Assembly (NCBI GenBank): GCA_943331005.2
Contig: CALQJX020000001.1
Coordinates: forward strand, 1-64,000
Direction: 5' to 3'
From: Bordetella parapertussis
GTDB taxonomy: Bacteria; Bacteroidota; Bacteroidia; Chitinophagales; Chitinophagaceae
DNA length: 64,000 bases
This document shows, one piece after another, positions 60,664-64,000 of the stretch. Each line of letters begins with the position of its first letter. Position 1 is the stretch's first letter. Both the position numbers and the translations under genes were made by a program. The notes beneath the pieces were generated by a model, which was not told where the DNA came from, searched no databases, and saw nothing but the letters and a program-made list of their open reading frames with translations.

Positions 60664-60671
60664 TACTTTTG
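60664..60671 (+). promoter_or_regulatory. TAnnTTTG -7 box upstream of the ammonia-lyase gene
   Basis: TACTTTTG followed by CCAC, 17 bp before the ATG at 60689. Confidence 0.6.
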
Positions 60672-60688
60672 CCACAACTTAATAAATT

Positions 60689-62173
60689 ATGGAGTTACCA
60701 GACCATTTATCAATAAGCCAGCTGGCTGAATTTCACGGCAATACCCCCATCTCTGTTTCGGCTGCCGCCAACGGGCGTGTAGCACACAACAGGGCCTACC
60801 TCGACGGCATACTGAGCAAGGGCGACACCTACTACGGCATCAATACCGGCTTCGGGTCTTTGTGCAATGTCCGTATCAAGGACGATGAGCTGTCTCAGCT
60901 GCAGGAAAACCTCGTTTGCTCTCATGCCTGTGGCATGGGCGACGAAGTGCCGCATGATATAGTGCGCCTCATGCTGCTGCTGAAGGTGCACGGACTGGGC
61001 CACGGCTACAGCGGTGTGCGCGTGGAAATAGTGCAGCGCCTTGCCGATTTCTACAATCTGGGCATCACTCCGGTAGTTTATGAGCTGGGCTCTCTGGGCG
61101 CTTCCGGCGACCTGGCGCCGCTGGCACACCTCTGCCTGCCGCTTTTCGGCAAGGGAGAAGTGTATTACAAAGGTAGCCGCATGCAGGCTGTAGACGCACT
61201 GCAACAGGCAGGCCTGCAACCCATAACACTTGCTGCCAAAGAAGGACTGGCCCTGCTGAACGGCACCCAGTTCATGAGTTCTTACATAACATGGTCGCTC
61301 ATGGCTTCGCGCCGCCTATCGGCCTGGGCCGATGTGATAGGCGCCCTATCTGCCGATGCCTTTATGGCAAAGGACGAGCCCTTCCGTCACCCCATTCACC
61401 GTGTGCGCCCCCATAAAGGACAGGTCGCTACTGCCGCCCGCATACTGGAACTGCTGCAGGGCAGCGAAATACAAAAATTGCACAAAGAGCAGGTACAGGA
61501 TCCTTACTCCTTCAGATGCATGCCACAGGTGCATGGTGCTACTAAAGATGTGGTAGATACCGTAGCAGCCGTAGCAGAAACAGAGATCAACTCGGTTACA
61601 GACAACCCCATCGTGTTTCACGATGAGGACGCTATAATGAGCGGCGGCAACTTCCACGGCCAGCCGCTGGCACTCCATGCCGACTTCCTGGCTATAGCCA
61701 TGGCAGAACTGGCCAATATTTCAGAAAGGCGCACCTACCTGCTCATCAGCGGGCAGCGCGGACTGCCACCATTCCTCACACCAAAGGCCGGCCTCAACAG
61801 CGGCTTCATGATAGCGCAGTATGCTGCCGCTGCCATAGTGAGCCAGAACAAACAATACTGCACTCCGGCATCTGTAGACAGCATCGTAAGCAGCAACGGA
61901 CAGGAAGATCATGTGAGCATGGGCGCCAATGCGGCTACCAAGCTGCGCAAGGTGGTACTGAATGTGCAACGCGTACTGGCCATAGAGCTGCTTACCGCAG
62001 CCCAGGCGTTGGAACTGCGCAGACCGCACACCTCTTCTCCTGCGCTGGAAAAGATCTTTGCAGCGCTTCGCAAAACAGCACCGTTCATGAGTAGCGATGA
62101 GATACTGCACTACCGCATGACCGCAGCAGAAAAACTGCTGGACACACACCCTGAAGATTTGTTAGGACTATAG
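60689..62173 (+). CDS. hutH: Histidine ammonia-lyase-type (MIO) aromatic amino acid lyase
   Basis: 494 aa. The MIO prosthetic group forms from Ala138-Ser139-Gly140 in ELGSLGASGDLAPLAHL. The catalytic Tyr lies in TYYGINTGFGSL. The substrate-selectivity pair is Ser78-His79 (LVCSHACGMG), as in histidine ammonia-lyases rather than Tyr (His-Leu) or Phe (Phe-Leu) lyases. It deaminates His to urocanate. No hutU, hutI or hutG is next to it, so use in full histidine catabolism is uncertain. Its own promoter; the following glycosyltransferase-like gene starts 18 bp later. Confidence 0.88.
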   Translation: MELPDHLSISQLAEFHGNTPISVSAAANGRVAHNRAYLDGILSKGDTYYGINTGFGSLCNVRIKDDELSQLQENLVCSHACGMGDEVPHDIVRLMLLLKVHGLGHGYSGVRVEIVQRLADFYNLGITPVVYELGSLGASGDLAPLAHLCLPLFGKGEVYYKGSRMQAVDALQQAGLQPITLAAKEGLALLNGTQFMSSYITWSLMASRRLSAWADVIGALSADAFMAKDEPFRHPIHRVRPHKGQVATAARILELLQGSEIQKLHKEQVQDPYSFRCMPQVHGATKDVVDTVAAVAETEINSVTDNPIVFHDEDAIMSGGNFHGQPLALHADFLAIAMAELANISERRTYLLISGQRGLPPFLTPKAGLNSGFMIAQYAAAAIVSQNKQYCTPASVDSIVSSNGQEDHVSMGANAATKLRKVVLNVQRVLAIELLTAAQALELRRPHTSSPALEKIFAALRKTAPFMSSDEILHYRMTAAEKLLDTHPEDLLGL

Positions 62174-62191
62174 TTACTTTCGGAACTCACA

Positions 62192-63100
62192 ATGGAACAG
62201 CAGACCAACTATATAGTATTTCAGTGCTACGGAAATGAGGGCGTGTTTCATGAATGCGCCTATGCATTGCTTTCTCTGTCGCGGCTCTATGGCGGCGGCG
62301 GGCCTGCAAACACTCAGATCTGTATCTATACCGATAACCCGGCATGGTTCAGTATGTTCCGCAATGCCGGACTCAACATCAGCTTCCGCACCATAGACAA
62401 TGAAGTGCTGCACCGCTGGCGCGGCAACATAGACTTTGTGCACCGCGTGAAGATCGAAGTGCTGAGAGAATTCTCGGCATCGAAGAACGGCAACATTCTT
62501 TATGCCGACACTGATGTGGTCTTTACCCGCCCCATAGAACCTATGATGGCGGCCATAAATGCGGGCGAACTGTACATGCATGTAATGGAGGGCATTGTGA
62601 GCAGCAAAAGCAATCCATTGCTCACCAAACTAGATACCTACCTGCGCGACAACACCCCCATGAAGGTGAACGGCAGAGCCCTCTGGGACCTCGCCATGTG
62701 GAATGCAGGTGTACTGGGCTTCAGAACTCAGGACAGATACCTGCTGGAAGATGTACTCACCTTTACAGATACCGAATACCCCAAATTCAGCAAGCATATC
62801 GTAGAGCAATTTGCCTTCTCGGTCTTCTTCAGGCAGGCCGGCCCTATAAAAACAGCTGCACCCTACATTATGCACTACTGGAACCTGAAGGAGGTACGCC
62901 CCCTGCTGGTTTCTTTCTTCTCTTTCTTCAAGACCAAGAACTGGGAAGACCTCACCTACTACAGCAACCTCATACAGATGCCCGTGCTCATGCAGGAGAA
63001 AGTGAACTTCCTGCACAACCGCGACATAACCGACAAGCTGCTGAAGAAGAACTGGCAACCTGCAGACTGCGACTGGAAAGACCTCATGACCCAACTATAA
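62192..63100 (+). CDS. DxD-containing glycosyltransferase-like protein
   Basis: 302 aa. The region GNILYADTDVVFTRPIEPMM has the DxD-type metal/nucleotide-sugar motif (DTD) of GT-A enzymes, preceded by QICIYTDNPAWFSMF and followed by WNAGVLGFRTQDRYLLEDVL and EQFAFSVFFR, as in nucleotide-diphospho-sugar transferases of the GT8/GT77-like kind. There is no signal peptide or membrane helix. The acceptor is unknown. Likely co-transcribed with the lyase gene (18-bp gap). Confidence 0.7.
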   Translation: MEQQTNYIVFQCYGNEGVFHECAYALLSLSRLYGGGGPANTQICIYTDNPAWFSMFRNAGLNISFRTIDNEVLHRWRGNIDFVHRVKIEVLREFSASKNGNILYADTDVVFTRPIEPMMAAINAGELYMHVMEGIVSSKSNPLLTKLDTYLRDNTPMKVNGRALWDLAMWNAGVLGFRTQDRYLLEDVLTFTDTEYPKFSKHIVEQFAFSVFFRQAGPIKTAAPYIMHYWNLKEVRPLLVSFFSFFKTKNWEDLTYYSNLIQMPVLMQEKVNFLHNRDITDKLLKKNWQPADCDWKDLMTQL

Positions 63101-63168
63101 AAAGAAAAACGTACCTTTCTGAACCCGATAAGTTTTACTAACATAAAGCCCTCTGTGGCATCATCACT

Positions 63169-63921
63169 ATGGTTCTTTCCCGGCTGAAAGCGCTGAAAGC
63201 GCAGCACAAAAGCGGTTTTGCTGTTCTTGCCGACCCCGACAAGATAGCCCCCGCCGAAATGCAGCATCTGGCCCGCCTCTGCAACAATGCCGGCGTAGAC
63301 TACCTCTTTGTGGGTGGCAGCCTGCTCATGGCGCACCAGATGGATCTGTGTATTCAACGTTTCAAGGCCGAGAGCGATATCCCCGTTGTGCTCTTCCCGG
63401 GCAGCCCGGCGCAGGTAACCCCCTATGCCGATGCACTCCTTTATCTGTCACTTATATCGGGCCGCAACCCCGAGCTGCTCATTGGTCAGCATGTGGCTTC
63501 GGCGCCGCAGGTAAAGGCCAGCGGACTGGAAGTGATCTCTACCGGCTACATCATTGTAGATGGTGGCGTACCTACCACGGTCTCCTACATGAGCAATACT
63601 ACGCCCGTACCTGCCAATAAGCCCGAGATAGCCCTGTGCACCGCATGGGCAGGCGAGCTGCAGGGCAAACATGCCATATACCTCGATGCCGGCAGCGGCG
63701 CACGCCACCCGGTATCAGAAGAAATGATACACAAGGTGAGTGCCAACATAGCTGTGCCGCTTATAGTAGGCGGCGGCATCTGCACCCCCGAAAAGGTCTA
63801 TAACAACTGCAAGGCCGGTGCCAATATAGTAGTGGTGGGCAACGCCATAGAAAGAGACCCCCTGCTCATTCGCGATATGGCGCAGGCCACAAAGGCGGTG
63901 GACAACTTCCAGAACGCATAA
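63169..63921 (+). CDS. Geranylgeranylglyceryl phosphate synthase family protein (PcrB-like)
   Basis: 250 aa TIM barrel: GFAVLADPDKIAPAEMQHLA, VDYLFVGGSLLMAHQMD, VVLFPGSPAQVTPYADALLY, EVISTGYIIVDGGVPTTVSY, YLDAGSGARHPVSEEMI and IVGGGICTPEKVYNNCKAGA carry the phosphate-binding Gly loops. Bacteroidota homologues of the archaeal enzyme join polyprenyl diphosphate to glycerol-1-phosphate. The product in bacteria is little known. Length and motif order are standard. Confidence 0.9.
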   Translation: MVLSRLKALKAQHKSGFAVLADPDKIAPAEMQHLARLCNNAGVDYLFVGGSLLMAHQMDLCIQRFKAESDIPVVLFPGSPAQVTPYADALLYLSLISGRNPELLIGQHVASAPQVKASGLEVISTGYIIVDGGVPTTVSYMSNTTPVPANKPEIALCTAWAGELQGKHAIYLDAGSGARHPVSEEMIHKVSANIAVPLIVGGGICTPEKVYNNCKAGANIVVVGNAIERDPLLIRDMAQATKAVDNFQNA

Positions 63922-63952
63922 GCAATAGGTATAGTTTCCTAACTTTATACCT

Positions 63953-64000
63953 GTGCCTATTCTTCCTGCTGTTTTCTTCCTGCTGTTATTGCTGTTGCCA
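63953..64000 (+). CDS. Possible start of a further gene with a signal-like N-terminus (cut by window)
   Basis: A GTG at 63953 opens VPILPAVFFLLLLLLP to the end of the window, a strongly hydrophobic run. It could be the signal peptide or first membrane helix of the next gene. The evidence is one short hydrophobic frame, so this is weak. Confidence 0.2.
   Translation, partial: MPILPAVFFLLLLLLP

Overview
The window looks like ordinary chromosome of a Bacteroidota bacterium, most likely Chitinophagales/Chitinophagaceae-like. The evidence is four secreted NHL-repeat proteins, two with Ig-like inserts and all with a type IX secretion (T9SS) tail; eight well-placed TAnnTTTG promoter boxes of the Bacteroidota sigma factor; start codons without clear Shine-Dalgarno sequences; and Bacteroidota-typical families (DUF6150, DUF6132, the DUF2892/rhodanese group, geranylgeranylglyceryl-phosphate synthase, Wza/Wzc-type exporters with a Gly-Tyr tail). 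No rRNA, tRNA, IS element, prophage or CRISPR array was recognised. The genus assignment is inference.

Layout. 1-4.5 kb: 3' end of a MoxR ATPase, a large secreted helical-repeat protein, a HigBA toxin-antitoxin pair behind two tandem palindromes, and a sugar nucleotidyltransferase. 4.6-10.8 kb: accessory surface region with two paralogous secreted Cys-containing proteins, two NHL/T9SS proteins, a DUF6150 repeat protein and degenerate intergenic repeats. 10.8-36.6 kb: mostly housekeeping genes (RNase G, a tiny basic ribosomal-type protein, HU, FolD, QueE, UppP, a LolD-type ATPase, a CPBP protease, an orphan response regulator, a PagL-like deacylase, QueA, AlaS, a PstS-like lipoprotein, TPR proteins, a YfiT-like DinB protein, PlsC, a beta-barrel protein). 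36.6-43.5 kb: GpmI and YjjG between repeat arrays, then two tandemly duplicated NHL/T9SS genes and another array. 43.9-47.9 kb: PpiD-like foldase, ApaG, riboflavin synthase and a lipoprotein.

47.9-50.9 kb is the most interesting stretch: a Crp/Fnr regulator with two adjacent units encoding three rhodanese proteins, a thioredoxin and small YgaP-like/DUF2892/DUF6132 membrane proteins. Two 14-bp dyads with the 5-4-5 geometry of Crp/Fnr sites lie exactly 22 bp upstream of matching -7 boxes of two transcription units. I infer a local regulon for sulfane-sulfur handling. A 27-codon remnant whose N-terminus matches CoA-disulfide reductases lies inside the operon.

50.9-60.6 kb is a surface-polysaccharide locus on the minus strand: a PHP-type tyrosine phosphatase, nucleotide-sugar dehydrogenase, Wza, Wzc-type tyrosine kinase with a hexanucleotide-encoded Gly-Tyr tail, Wzm/Wzt ABC exporter, methyltransferase and a DegT-type aminotransferase. 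60.7-64 kb carries a histidine-ammonia-lyase-type enzyme, a DxD glycosyltransferase-like protein and GGGP synthase on the plus strand.
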